Part shown: positions 7,191-14,276 of the stretch, piece after piece | Layout of the letters: each line of letters begins with the position of its first letter | Position numbering within the stretch: the stretch's first letter is position 1 | Assembly (NCBI RefSeq): GCF_009911595.1 | Contig: NZ_QWKG01000035.1 | Coordinates: forward strand, 1-41,790 | DNA from: Colidextribacter sp. OB.20 | GTDB taxonomy: Bacteria > Bacillota > Clostridia > Oscillospirales > Oscillospiraceae | Direction: 5' to 3' | DNA length: 41,790 nucleotides | Notes under the pieces: model-generated | Told to the model about the DNA's origin: nothing | Databases searched by the model: none | Seen by the model: only the letters and a program-made list of their open reading frames with translations | Made by a program: the position numbers and the translations under genes

Positions 7191-8261
7191 ATGAAGGAGT
7201 TTTTAAAGCGAAAAAATATTGTGATTTCCGCCAGGCGCTACGGCATTGACGCCCTGGGGGCCATGGCCCAGGGCCTGTTCTGTTCTCTGCTCATCGGCAC
7301 CATCATCAAGACTTTGGGCACTCAGCTGAGCCTGCCCTTCCTGGTGGATATGGGGGGCTTCGCCTCCGCTATGTCCGCCCCGGCCATGGCTATCGCCATC
7401 GGCTACGCCCTCCAGGCCCCGCCTCTGGTGATGTTCTCTCTGGCGGCGGTGGGCCAGGCGGCCAACGCCATGGGCGGCGCCGGCGGCCCCCTGGCGGTGC
7501 TGTTCATCGCCATCATCGCCGCCGAGTTCGGCAAGGCGGTGTCCAAGGAGACCCGTGTGGACCTGCTGGTCACTCCCTTTGTCACCATCTTTATCGGCGT
7601 GGTCCTGTCCTACCTCATCGCGCCCCCCATCGGCGCCGCGGCTGATGCCTTCGGCACCCTCATCAACACTACCACCATGCTCCAGCCCTTCTGGATGGGC
7701 ATCCTGGTGTCGGTGCTGGTGGGCGTCGCCCTCACCCTGCCCATCTCCTCCGCCGCCATCTGTCACTCCTTCAGCCTGGTGGGTCTGGCGGGGGGAGCCG
7801 CCGTGGCGGGCTGCTGCGCCCAGATGGTGGGCTTCGCGGTCATGTCCTTCCGGGAGAACCGCTGGGGCGGGCTGGTCTCCCAGGGGATCGGCACCTCCAT
7901 GCTCCAGATGGGCAACATCGTGAAGAACCCCCGGATCTGGATTCCCCCCACCCTGGCCTCCGCCATCACCGGGCCCATCGCCACCTGTCTGTTCAAGCTG
8001 GAGATGAACGGCGCGGCCATCAACTCGGGCATGGGCACCTGCGGCCTGTGCGGGCAGATCGGCGTGTGGACGGGCTGGCTGGCCCCCAGCGAGGCGGCCA
8101 TCCAGAAGGTGGGGGCGGTTGCCGTGACGCCCACCGCCCTCCACTGGATCGGGCTGATTCTCATCTCCTTCGTTCTGCCCGCTGTGCTGTCGGTAATCTT
8201 CTGCGAGATTTTGCGGAAAATCGGCTGGATCAAGGAGGGAGATTTGACTCTGCCTCAATAA
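7191..8261 (+). CDS. PTS_EIIC_2 / PfoR-like membrane protein
   Basis: A 356-aa polytopic membrane protein with about ten hydrophobic segments. It matches the PTS_EIIC_2 family, which includes the putative regulator PfoR described near perfringolysin in Clostridium perfringens. Conserved-looking parts are RRYGIDALGAMAQGLFCSLLIGTI near the N-terminus, GAGGPLAVLFIAIIAAEFGK, NTTTMLQPFWMGILVS, and the C-terminal GMGTCGLCGQIGVW. No IIA or IIB domain is fused or encoded nearby, so sugar phosphotransfer by this protein alone is not shown. Start at 7191 (GAGGAG upstream) rather than 33 bp earlier, where the codons lie in the dyad. A strong promoter and dyad precede it. Its substrate is unknown. Confidence 0.75.
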   Translation: MKEFLKRKNIVISARRYGIDALGAMAQGLFCSLLIGTIIKTLGTQLSLPFLVDMGGFASAMSAPAMAIAIGYALQAPPLVMFSLAAVGQAANAMGGAGGPLAVLFIAIIAAEFGKAVSKETRVDLLVTPFVTIFIGVVLSYLIAPPIGAAADAFGTLINTTTMLQPFWMGILVSVLVGVALTLPISSAAICHSFSLVGLAGGAAVAGCCAQMVGFAVMSFRENRWGGLVSQGIGTSMLQMGNIVKNPRIWIPPTLASAITGPIATCLFKLEMNGAAINSGMGTCGLCGQIGVWTGWLAPSEAAIQKVGAVAVTPTALHWIGLILISFVLPAVLSVIFCEILRKIGWIKEGDLTLPQ

Positions 8262-8266
8262 ATCCC

Positions 8267-8296
8267 TTGACGCTGCTCCCCTTCCCGATGTAAAAT
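8267..8296 (+). promoter_or_regulatory. Promoter of the UPF0371 gene
   Basis: TTGACG and TAAAAT hexamers 18 bp apart, ending 48 bp before the ATG at 8344. Confidence 0.5.
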
Positions 8297-8343
8297 ACTG
8301 GTGTATATGTTGTTTTACCGCAGAGAGAAAGGGAGAAAGCGCA

Positions 8344-9831
8344 ATGGCCAAAACAGGCTTCGACAACGAGAAATATCTGACTACCCAGTCCCAGCACATC
8401 CGGGACCGGATCGCCCAGTTTGGGGGCAAGCTCTATCTGGAGTTCGGCGGCAAGCTCTTCGACGACTACCACGCCAGCCGGGTGCTTCCCGGCTTCGAGC
8501 CGGACAGCAAGCTGCGAATGCTGGAGCAGCTGAAGGACAAGGCGGAGATCATCATCGCCATCAACGCCGGGGACATCGAGAAGAACAAGGTCCGTGGAGA
8601 CCTGGGCATCACCTACGACAGCGACGTCCTCCGGCTCATTGACCAGTTCCGGGGCCGGGGCCTGTATGTGGGCAGCGTGGTGGTCACCCGATACACCGGC
8701 CAGCCCGCCGCCGACGCCTTCCAGGCCCGGCTGGAGAGCCTGGGCCTGAAGGTCTACCGCCACTACCCCATCGAGGGCTACCCCCACAACATTGGAAAAA
8801 TTGTCAGTGACGAGGGCTACGGCCGGAACGACTACATCGAGACGAGAGCCCCTCTGGTGGTGGTCACCGCTCCCGGCCCGGGCAGCGGCAAGATGGCCGC
8901 CTGCCTCAGCCAGCTCTACCACGAGCACAAGCGGGGCGTTGTGGCGGGCTACGCCAAATTTGAGACCTTCCCCATCTGGAACCTGCCCCTGAAGCACCCG
9001 GTGAACCTGGCCTATGAGGCGGCCACCGCCGACCTGGACGACGTGAACATGATCGACCCTTTCCACCTCCAGGCCTATGGCGAGACCACGGTGAACTACA
9101 ACCGGGATGTGGAGGTCTTTCCCGTGCTGGCCGCCATATTTGAAAAGATCACCGGCTCCTGCCCCTACAAATCCCCCACCGACATGGGGGTGAATATGGC
9201 GGGAAACTGCGTCTTTGATGACCAGGCCTGTCAGGACGCGGCCCGGCAGGAGATTGTCCGCCGGTACTATGATGCCGTGTGCGAGCGCCGCCAGGGCAGG
9301 GGCTCCGACTCGGCGGTGTATAAGCTGGAGCTGCTCATGCAGCAGGCCGGGATTTCCACCGACATCCGTCCGGTGGTGGCCCGGGCCAATGAGCTGGCCG
9401 AGGCCACCGGCGAACCGGCCATGTCCATCCAGCTTGCCGACGGCACGCTGATCGACGGCAAGACCTCCGAGCTCATGGGCTGCTCCGCCGCCGCCCTGCT
9501 CAACGCCCTGAAGCACCTGTCCGGGGCGGGGGGACACGGCGTCCACCTCATCGCCCAGAGCGCCATCGAGCCCATCCAGACCGTCAAGGTGGAGTATCTG
9601 GGCTCGGCCAACCCCCGGCTGCACAGCGACGAGGTGCTGATCGCCCTGGCCTCCTCCGCCAATGCAGAGCCCAAGGCTGCCCGGGCCTTGGAGCAGCTGG
9701 CCGCCCTCAAGGGCTGTCAGGCCCACTGCTCGGTGATTCTCTCCCCGGCGGACGCGGGGACCTATAAAAAGCTGGGCCTCCAGCTCACCTGTGAGCCCAA
9801 ATATCAGACCAATAAGCTGTATCATCGGTAA
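8344..9831 (+). CDS. UPF0371 (DUF1846) family protein
   Basis: A 495-aa protein that matches the UPF0371/DUF1846 family along its whole length (family members are about 490-510 aa). Recognisable parts are FDNEKYLTTQSQHIRDRI at the start, LYLEFGGKLFDDYHASRVLPGF, the nucleotide-binding-like VVVTAPGPGSGKMAACLSQ around residues 175-195, and HPVNLAYEAATADLDDVN. Structures in this family show Rossmann-like folds, but its reaction is not established. It is cytoplasmic, with no membrane segment. It has its own promoter and is followed by a strong hairpin, so it is probably monocistronic. Confidence 0.88.
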   Translation: MAKTGFDNEKYLTTQSQHIRDRIAQFGGKLYLEFGGKLFDDYHASRVLPGFEPDSKLRMLEQLKDKAEIIIAINAGDIEKNKVRGDLGITYDSDVLRLIDQFRGRGLYVGSVVVTRYTGQPAADAFQARLESLGLKVYRHYPIEGYPHNIGKIVSDEGYGRNDYIETRAPLVVVTAPGPGSGKMAACLSQLYHEHKRGVVAGYAKFETFPIWNLPLKHPVNLAYEAATADLDDVNMIDPFHLQAYGETTVNYNRDVEVFPVLAAIFEKITGSCPYKSPTDMGVNMAGNCVFDDQACQDAARQEIVRRYYDAVCERRQGRGSDSAVYKLELLMQQAGISTDIRPVVARANELAEATGEPAMSIQLADGTLIDGKTSELMGCSAAALLNALKHLSGAGGHGVHLIAQSAIEPIQTVKVEYLGSANPRLHSDEVLIALASSANAEPKAARALEQLAALKGCQAHCSVILSPADAGTYKKLGLQLTCEPKYQTNKLYHR

Positions 9832-9836
9832 CGTCT

Positions 9837-9866
9837 GAGGGCTGTCCGCTTACGCGGACAGCCCTC
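9837..9866 (+). terminator. Terminator hairpin after the UPF0371 gene
   Basis: A perfect 13-bp stem gagggctgtccgc / gcggacagccctc with a 4-nt loop, 6 bp after the stop codon. The downstream T run is weak (ACGCTTTGT). Confidence 0.65.
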
Positions 9867-9884
9867 ACGCTTTGTCAAAAAACT

Positions 9885-9931
9885 CCCGTCCCCCGCAGAG
9901 TAAGGCTCCTTTTCTCCATAAGGGGGACGGG
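9885..9931. repeat. Inverted repeat in the 9832-10228 gap
   Basis: Perfect 10-bp arms cccgtccccc / gggggacggg flank a short AT-richer centre. It is immediately followed by REP-like copy 2. The whole gap between the stop at 9831 and the gene end at 10229 is built of such elements and holds no gene I can support. Confidence 0.55.
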
Positions 9932-9937
9932 ATGCGT

Positions 9938-10009
9938 GTAGGGCGCGACGACCCCGGCGCGCCGTTGGAATCAGACGGCAACGTGGCGGGCCGAGTCGTC
10001 CCGCCCTAC
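9938..10009. repeat. REP-like repeat, type A, copy 2
   Basis: A 72-bp copy of the GTAGGGCGCGACGACC ... GTCCCGCCCTAC element, followed by the same ctcccgtcccgccg block seen after copy 1. Confidence 0.85.
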
Positions 10010-10041
10010 AGAAAGCTCAAAACTCCCGTCCCGCCGTAGCG

Positions 10042-10222
10042 AAAAAAGGCTCCTTTTGAAAGGAGCTGTCAGCCGCAGGCTGACTGAGGATTGTATTTCG
10101 GCGAAGCCGAAATGTATGAAATAATCCTAAATATAGAATACTTCGTATGTTTTGCTTCGCAAAACGCAATCCTCCGTCATCCGCTTCGCGGATGCCACCT
10201 CCTTTCCAAAGGAGGCTTTTTT
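10042..10222. repeat. MITE-like composite palindromic element
   Basis: Both ends carry the same architecture in inverted orientation. First comes an outer hairpin (AAGGCTCCTTTTGAAAGGAGC on the left, CCTCCTTTCCAAAGGAGG on the right). Next is an inner hairpin (cagccgcaggctg on the left, atccgcttcgcggat on the right). Then comes GAGGATTG / CAATCCTC. Two more small hairpins and an AT-rich centre lie between. It has no ORF. Confidence 0.65.
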
Positions 10223-10228
10223 CCGCCT

Positions 10229-10555
10229 CTATTCTCCATGCTGCTTTGACGGCTCCTGCTTTTCAGCTTCCAGCGCATGATATTCTTCCAGCAGGCGGTC
10301 CACCATGGCCCGGAAGAGAAAGGCGCTGGTGGTTCCCCGCTCGGTTTTGGCCGCGCCCCGGTTCAGGGCGCGCAGCATGTCCTGGGACAGCCCAAACCGC
10401 CGTTTTTCTGACCATATTGCCGCCGCAACGACGCCTGCAATCAAATCGTCGCCCACAATGTAGGTTATCTTTGGCTCCACCGCAATCACACCAATCGTCG
10501 GGGAATATTCATTAGAATATCTTCGATTGTAACATCCTATACTAGAAGTTGTCAA
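10229..10555 (-). CDS. Hypothetical protein, start uncertain
   Basis: An open frame of up to 108 aa with protein-like composition in its C-terminal two thirds (SEKRRFGLSQDMLRALNRGA, then AFLFRAMVDRLLEEYHALEAEK, predicted helical). The only early start is TTG at 10555, which lies inside a likely promoter (TTGACA ... TACAAT) and has no ribosome site. The translated start may be a GTG further in, or the frame may be a decayed gene. It is divergent from the small XRE gene at 10580, an arrangement common in regulator/partner pairs, but I recognise no family. Confidence 0.35.
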   Translation of the reverse strand: MTTSSIGCYNRRYSNEYSPTIGVIAVEPKITYIVGDDLIAGVVAAAIWSEKRRFGLSQDMLRALNRGAAKTERGTTSAFLFRAMVDRLLEEYHALEAEKQEPSKQHGE

Positions 10556-10579
10556 GAACGAATGTAGGTGTTGATTGGA

Positions 10580-10813
10580 ATGCGGGAAGTTTTAGCTCAG
10601 CGGTTACGAACCTGTCGGAAGGAGCGTCAATTTACGCAGAGAGAAATCTCTATCTACTGCGATATTACTGAGAAGGCTTATCAAAATTATGAAGTGGGCA
10701 GGCAGGAGCCAAAGCTGTCCATCATCATGAGAATCGCGGAATTTTACAAGGTCTCCATTGACTATCTGGTGGGCCTGACAGACGACCCGGCCCCCTATCC
10801 CAGAAAAAAGTAA
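10580..10813 (+). CDS. Small XRE-family regulator
   Basis: A 77-aa stand-alone helix-turn-helix protein: MREVLAQRLRTCRKERQFTQ, REISIYCDITEKAYQNYEVG, then SIDYLVGLTDDPAPYPRKK. It binds DNA as a dimer and has no effector domain. The tail resembles that of the small XRE protein at 16048 (SVDYLxGLTDxxxPYPK type), so the two are paralogues. ATG at 10580 is chosen because AGGTG lies about 10 nt upstream; an in-frame GTG at 10568 is possible. Targets are unknown; the divergent hypothetical gene is the nearest candidate. Confidence 0.75.
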   Translation: MREVLAQRLRTCRKERQFTQREISIYCDITEKAYQNYEVGRQEPKLSIIMRIAEFYKVSIDYLVGLTDDPAPYPRKK

Positions 10814-10843
10814 GAGCTCCGGTCCTCGGACCGGAGCTCCTTT
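10814..10843. terminator. Bidirectional terminator between convergent genes
   Basis: A perfect 12-bp stem gagctccggtcc / ggaccggagctc with a 2-nt loop and CTTT after it. It lies between the XRE stop (10813) and the stop of the convergent gene (10848), with AAAAAAG on the other side for minus-strand termination. Confidence 0.75.
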
Positions 10844-10847
10844 GCGC

Positions 10848-11741
10848 TTATCCCAGAATATCCAGCTGCTTGTACTGCCCAATCCGCCGCTCCAGCTCCT
10901 CCAGGGGGAGCTGGTCCCGGACGGCGGCGTAGTCGCTCCAGATGCGCTCCAGCTCAGCCTTGATCTGGGGGACCTCCTCCAGCCGGCCCGCGCCGGTGCG
11001 GACATAGTAGTCAGGCAGGAGGGCGCAGCCCACAATGCCGTTCTCAGCCTCGGGGAGGTCCTCCCGGCCCTGGCTCAGGGCGGCCAGCAGCCGCAGGTGG
11101 TTGTCCATGCAGCCGTTCAGCTCTAAAAAGGTCATCATGCCGTTCAGGTCAAAGACCTGGAAGGGGGGCCGGTCGGGGACCTCGACAGCCTCTCCGCCGG
11201 AGACGGCCGGGCTGTCCCCCAGCTCATACAGGCCGTTGCACACATCCATCAGATGCTGATACTCCTCCTGGGTGGGGGCCTCCCGCATGGACTTGAACAT
11301 CATGTCCACCGCCCAGCCCAGCTCGCCCAGCACTTGACAGCCGGGCAGACTGGCCAGCCGCTGGCCCAGCTTTACCAGCCGGGCCATGGACAGCAGCCCC
11401 CAAATGCGCAGTTGGGGATCGTTCAGCTCCTCCGCCTTCTCCTCAATCTGGGCGGGAACGGCGTTGTACAGCAGCTCGTCCTCGTCCTCCAGATCGCCGA
11501 TGCGGTCGGAGCAGTCGTCGATAAGCTTGTCCCCTACCTTCTCATAGATGGCGTCGTCGGCGCTGTAGATGGTGTCCGCCCGGTGGAGCCACAGCTGGGC
11601 GTGATTCAGGTCGCCCGCCTCCATGGCGGCGACCCCCATCTCATAATAGGCCTTGACCAGGCCGGCCCAGTCCTTTTTCTTCTCCAGCTCGGCCAGCCGG
11701 TCCTCCGGGGCCTTTTCCGCTTTCTTTCCAAATCCAAACAT
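10848..11741 (-). CDS. Hypothetical protein with TPR-like N-terminus
   Basis: A 297-aa cytoplasmic protein of no family I recognise. It starts MFGFGKKAEKAPEDRLAELE. Residues 20-70 (WAGLVKAYYEMGVAAMEAGD, LNHAQLWLHRADTIY) look like one or two tetratricopeptide-type helical hairpins. The rest is acidic and mainly helical, with no membrane segment. The start at 11741 is chosen because AGGAG lies 9 nt upstream; the ATG at 11750 would touch that ribosome site. A well-formed promoter (TTGACA at 11805-11810, 17 bp, TATAAT at 11782-11787) precedes it and a strong terminator follows, so it is monocistronic. Confidence 0.6.
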   Translation of the reverse strand: MFGFGKKAEKAPEDRLAELEKKKDWAGLVKAYYEMGVAAMEAGDLNHAQLWLHRADTIYSADDAIYEKVGDKLIDDCSDRIGDLEDEDELLYNAVPAQIEEKAEELNDPQLRIWGLLSMARLVKLGQRLASLPGCQVLGELGWAVDMMFKSMREAPTQEEYQHLMDVCNGLYELGDSPAVSGGEAVEVPDRPPFQVFDLNGMMTFLELNGCMDNHLRLLAALSQGREDLPEAENGIVGCALLPDYYVRTGAGRLEEVPQIKAELERIWSDYAAVRDQLPLEELERRIGQYKQLDILG

Positions 11742-11781
11742 GGCAGTCATCTCCTGTTTTGTTTTAGGGAGCGCTGACTGA

Positions 11782-11810
11782 ATTATAAGCCGGCTGGAGG
11801 GTGTTGTCAA
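11782..11810 (-). promoter_or_regulatory. Promoter of the TPR-like hypothetical gene
   Basis: On the minus strand, TTGACA (11805-11810) and TATAAT (11782-11787) are 17 bp apart, matching the consensus exactly. Confidence 0.8.
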
Positions 11811-11817
11811 CAAAATG

Positions 11818-11886
11818 CAGGGGCGGGTATTACCCGCCCCACTGAAATTATTTGCATACATGCGGGCGGATGATATCCGCCCCTGC
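11818..11886. repeat. Two type B palindromic repeats
   Basis: gggcgggtattacccgccc (11821-11839) and gggcggatgatatccgccc (11864-11882), each flanked by GCAG or CTGC. They fill the gap between the two minus-strand transcription units. Confidence 0.7.
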
Positions 11887-11890
11887 GGGC

Positions 11891-12469
11891 TTACTTGAAC
11901 CGCACCGCCGTGCCGTAGGCGATGACCTCGGCGGCCCCCTGCATCACGGCGGAGGAGCCATACCGGATGTTCACCACCGCGTCGGCCCCCAGGGCCTCGG
12001 CCTCGTCCACCATGCGCTTGACGGCGATCTGCCGGGCCTCGTTGAGCATCTCGGTGTAGCCGGTGATCTCGCCGCCTACCAGGGTTTTCATGCCGGCCAT
12101 AAAGTCCTTGCCGAAGTTCTTGGACTGGACCACGGTGCCCTTGGCCATGCCCAGCACCTCAAATTCCTTTCCGGGGATATAGTCGATGTTTACCAGCAGC
12201 ATAATGTTTTCCTCCTTATACAATGTCACAGATTTTGTATCTTCCAGAGCGTCAATCTCTTGAAAGCGTTTTCGCAGCGCCCACAGGGCGGGCAGAGTCA
12301 AAGCCGCACAGAATACTCCACAGATAGCGAACAGAATAAAGAGCCATTTAGGAAGTCCCGGGATGGTGCACAGAGTCCAGAAGCCAATGACACAGGCCAA
12401 CATCAGCAGGCCGAAGAGCAGAACCCCGATGACGGCCTCCCGCTTCGCCCTAGTACTTTCTCGCTTCAT
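11891..12469 (-). CDS. Two-pass membrane domain fused to a YbjQ (UPF0145) domain
   Basis: A 192-aa protein, or two products. Residues 1-88 resemble the other small membrane proteins of this operon: basic N-terminus MKRESTRAKRE, two hydrophobic segments (about 12-33 and 40-65), then a RKRFQEI helix. Residues 90-192 form a complete YbjQ/UPF0145 domain (MLLVNIDYIPGKEFEVLGMA ... EALGADAVVNIRYGSS ... AEVIAYGTAV), the usual length of a stand-alone YbjQ protein. A perfect AAGGAGG lies 8 nt before the internal ATG at 12202, so a 103-aa YbjQ protein (11891-12202) may also be made. YbjQ proteins are pentameric and of uncertain function. The start at 12469 overlaps the previous gene by 20 bp. Last gene of the MerR operon. 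Confidence 0.8.
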   Translation of the reverse strand: MKRESTRAKREAVIGVLLFGLLMLACVIGFWTLCTIPGLPKWLFILFAICGVFCAALTLPALWALRKRFQEIDALEDTKSVTLYKEENIMLLVNIDYIPGKEFEVLGMAKGTVVQSKNFGKDFMAGMKTLVGGEITGYTEMLNEARQIAVKRMVDEAEALGADAVVNIRYGSSAVMQGAAEVIAYGTAVRFK

Positions 12470-12707
12470 CCAGCTCTCCTCTCTCAAGCTCCCGCAGCCG
12501 CTGCCGCAGCGCGGTGAAGCTGAACGGGATGGTAATCAGGTTGATAACGGCCAGAAGGAGCGTCAGGTTTCGCAGCCAGCCGATGTCCGTGCAGGACCGG
12601 GCGTACAGCAGCACCCCTATCGTCATCAGCTGAAGCAGGGTGCTGAGGACAACAGACCGCATAGCCGAGCGCTTTTCGCCCTGGGGGTCAGTACTTTTTA
12701 GCTTCAT
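12450..12707 (-). CDS. Small two-pass membrane protein of the MerR operon
   Basis: An 85-aa protein with two hydrophobic segments (about 19-36 and 45-62), a basic amphipathic helix (FTALRQRLRELERG) and the C-terminal tail ELDEARKY shared, with small changes, by the preceding gene products. The first 20 bp (start side) overlap the end of the preceding gene, and the last 20 bp overlap the start of the YbjQ fusion. No family is recognised beyond its local paralogues. It is probably a subunit of a membrane complex with its neighbours, by inference from the operon. Confidence 0.7.
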   Translation of the reverse strand: MKLKSTDPQGEKRSAMRSVVLSTLLQLMTIGVLLYARSCTDIGWLRNLTLLLAVINLITIPFSFTALRQRLRELERGELDEARKY

Positions 12708-13197
12708 TCTGCTCCTCCTGTTCCATCTCCCGCTCCCCCAGCGCCTTCCCCAGGCTGTAGATTAAAAAACAGGGGAGAGCAAGCACCAGACAAGCCGCCA
12801 GCAGATAGAGGGCATAAATCAAGAGCCATTCCCCCAGGCTGTCTGACCCGATCCGGATGACAAATCCAAGGGCGGCAATCAGGGCAAAGACGAGAAAGGC
12901 AGCAATGGTCTTCCACCCCAGCTGCCACCACCTGACCTGGGCGGCACGCCTTCTTTTCACTACCTCCCGCCATCCTATCCAGAAGGCCCAGCCGGCGACG
13001 CCCAGAAGGACGAAGCTCTTTAGCTCATTGAGAAGGAAGGCGGCTCTGTCTATTCCGGAGCCGGAGAGATTGTTCAGGCTCATCTCCCCGCTGACCAGCC
13101 CCAGCAGGACAGAGGCGGCCATCAGGACCATAATGGCGGCGAAGAAGAGGGTAAACAGCACCGGCCAGAAGGAGCCGTCAGTATTTTTTTGCTTCAT
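12688..13197 (-). CDS. Four-pass membrane protein of the MerR operon
   Basis: A 169-aa protein with about four hydrophobic segments (near residues 13-35, 58-77, 95-113 and 121-147) and the tail EQEEQNEAKKY. It is the largest of the paralogous membrane proteins here, perhaps by domain duplication. It starts inside the last 20 bp of the preceding gene (ATG AAG CAA...), whose GGAGGGGAAGAAG codons for GGEE double as its ribosome site. No enzyme motif is visible. Confidence 0.7.
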   Translation of the reverse strand: MKQKNTDGSFWPVLFTLFFAAIMVLMAASVLLGLVSGEMSLNNLSGSGIDRAAFLLNELKSFVLLGVAGWAFWIGWREVVKRRRAAQVRWWQLGWKTIAAFLVFALIAALGFVIRIGSDSLGEWLLIYALYLLAACLVLALPCFLIYSLGKALGEREMEQEEQNEAKKY

Positions 13198-13432
13198 CTT
13201 CTTCCCCTCCCCGAATCTCCTGCCACCGCTGATACAGGGCGATAATCACCCCCACGGCAATAGCCAGGTACAGGAACGCCACAAACAGGATCAGGCCGGT
13301 GGCGAAGGGCTCCGGGTTTTCGCTGAAGTACCCCACCAGCATAGCCCCGGTAGCCAGGAACATGAGGGCTGTTACCAGGATAGTGATGACCACCGCCCCG
13401 GCGAAGCCCTTTCCGTTAGTAGTTTTTCGCAT
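13178..13432 (-). CDS. Small two-pass membrane protein resembling the MerR membrane tail
   Basis: An 84-aa protein: basic start MRKTTNGKG, hydrophobic segments at about 10-34 and 42-64, then ALYQRWQEIRGGEEDEAKKY. Its whole length aligns by eye with the C-terminal 80 residues of the MerR protein encoded just upstream (ALFQRIKEIQKGEEDDAKNY), so it looks like a copy of that membrane domain without the DNA-binding part. It may hetero-oligomerise with the regulator. Start overlaps the MerR stop by 17 bp; its stop overlaps the next gene by 20 bp. Confidence 0.72.
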   Translation of the reverse strand: MRKTTNGKGFAGAVVITILVTALMFLATGAMLVGYFSENPEPFATGLILFVAFLYLAIAVGVIIALYQRWQEIRGGEEDEAKKY

Positions 13433-14066
13433 CGTCTTCTTCTCCTTTCTGGATTTCTTTGATTCTCTGGAACAGGGCCAGCAGCACCCCCAGGATAATG
13501 ACCCCCGGGATGGCTATCATCACCACCAGCAGAGCCATGGGCGGGGCGTCGGCGGGGTCTGAGGTGAAGCCCCAGACCATCAGCACAATGAGGGCCGCCA
13601 TCAGGGCGGTGGTGAGCAGGGCCATGACCACCGCTCCGACATATCGGACGGGCTTCAGGTCCTGCTTCTGTCTGTCCTGGAAGATGGTGCCCGTCTGCTC
13701 CAGCTTGTCCATCTCCTCCAACAGGGCGGCGGCGTCCAGAGTCTCCAGACGCTCCTCCCGGTCCTTCAGACGCTGGCACAGCAGGATAGACTGCTCCAGA
13801 CTCTTCTGCTCCCGCTCCAGAGTGACCAGATGGCGGCGCATCCCGTCGGCCACCGTGCCCCCGGCCTGCATCCGGCGAATCTCCTCCAGAGGCACGCCCA
13901 GCTTCCGCATGAGTTTGATCTGCCGCAGGACGGCCACCTCGTTCTCGCCATAGTCCCGATAGCCGTTCTCACTGTTGCGCCGGGGGGACAGCAGGCCCTG
14001 CTCCTCGTAAAAGCGGATGTTCTTTTTGGTGATGCCTACCTGGGCCTCTACCTCGTTGATTTTCAC
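13416..14066 (-). CDS. MerR-family regulator with C-terminal membrane domain
   Basis: A 216-aa protein. Residues 1-70 are a MerR winged helix (INEVEAQVGITKKNIRFYEE, GLLSPRRNSENGYRDYGEN, VAVLRQIKLMRKLGVPLEEI). A coiled-coil dimerisation helix follows (about 75-130). Then come two membrane segments (about 143-165 and 175-200) and the tail FQRIKEIQKGEEDDAKNY. Usual MerR proteins carry a soluble effector domain; a membrane tail is unusual and suggests it senses a membrane or membrane-partner state. It starts with GTG (GGGGGAAC upstream). It heads a five-gene operon of membrane proteins ending in YbjQ. Its promoter has the 19-bp spacer typical of MerR-activated genes, so it should regulate itself. 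Confidence 0.82.
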   Translation of the reverse strand: MKINEVEAQVGITKKNIRFYEEQGLLSPRRNSENGYRDYGENEVAVLRQIKLMRKLGVPLEEIRRMQAGGTVADGMRRHLVTLEREQKSLEQSILLCQRLKDREERLETLDAAALLEEMDKLEQTGTIFQDRQKQDLKPVRYVGAVVMALLTTALMAALIVLMVWGFTSDPADAPPMALLVVMIAIPGVIILGVLLALFQRIKEIQKGEEDDAKNY

Positions 14067-14089
14067 GGTTGTTCCCCCTTTCTGGGCCT

Positions 14090-14120
14090 ACTCTACACCT
14101 TCCACAAGGGGGAAAGTCAA
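14090..14120 (-). promoter_or_regulatory. MerR-type promoter with 19-bp spacer
   Basis: On the minus strand, TTGACT (14115-14120) and TAGAGT (14090-14095) are separated by 19 bp holding an imperfect dyad (actttcc ... ggaaggt). An over-long spacer with a central dyad is the hallmark of MerR-controlled promoters, which the regulator twists into an active form. It lies 24 bp upstream of the GTG at 14066. Confidence 0.8.
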
Positions 14121-14155
14121 GAGGTTTTTTAAATTTTTTTAGGGTTCCAGCTACT

Positions 14156-14264
14156 GTAGGGGCGGTACAGTGCTGCCCGAATTGGCGTATGTAGGGGCGG
14201 ACATTGTCCGCCCGCTCTTTTCTGCCCGGTCGATTAACGGCGGGCACACAATGTGCGCCCCTAC
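14156..14264. repeat. Cluster of three type B palindromic repeats
   Basis: Elements at 14156-14178, 14191-14215 (gggcggacattgtccgccc) and 14239-14264 (cacacaatgtgcgcccctac), directly followed by a type A copy. The gap between the MerR promoter and trmO thus contains only repeats. Confidence 0.7.
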
Positions 14265-14276
14265 AGAGGGCTGCCT

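Noticed and set aside
13178..13432. Frameshift splitting one MerR-membrane gene into fragments
   Set aside because: Each junction has a start codon, a ribosome site and a conserved tail, and the pattern repeats four times, so separate overlapping genes are more likely than errors.
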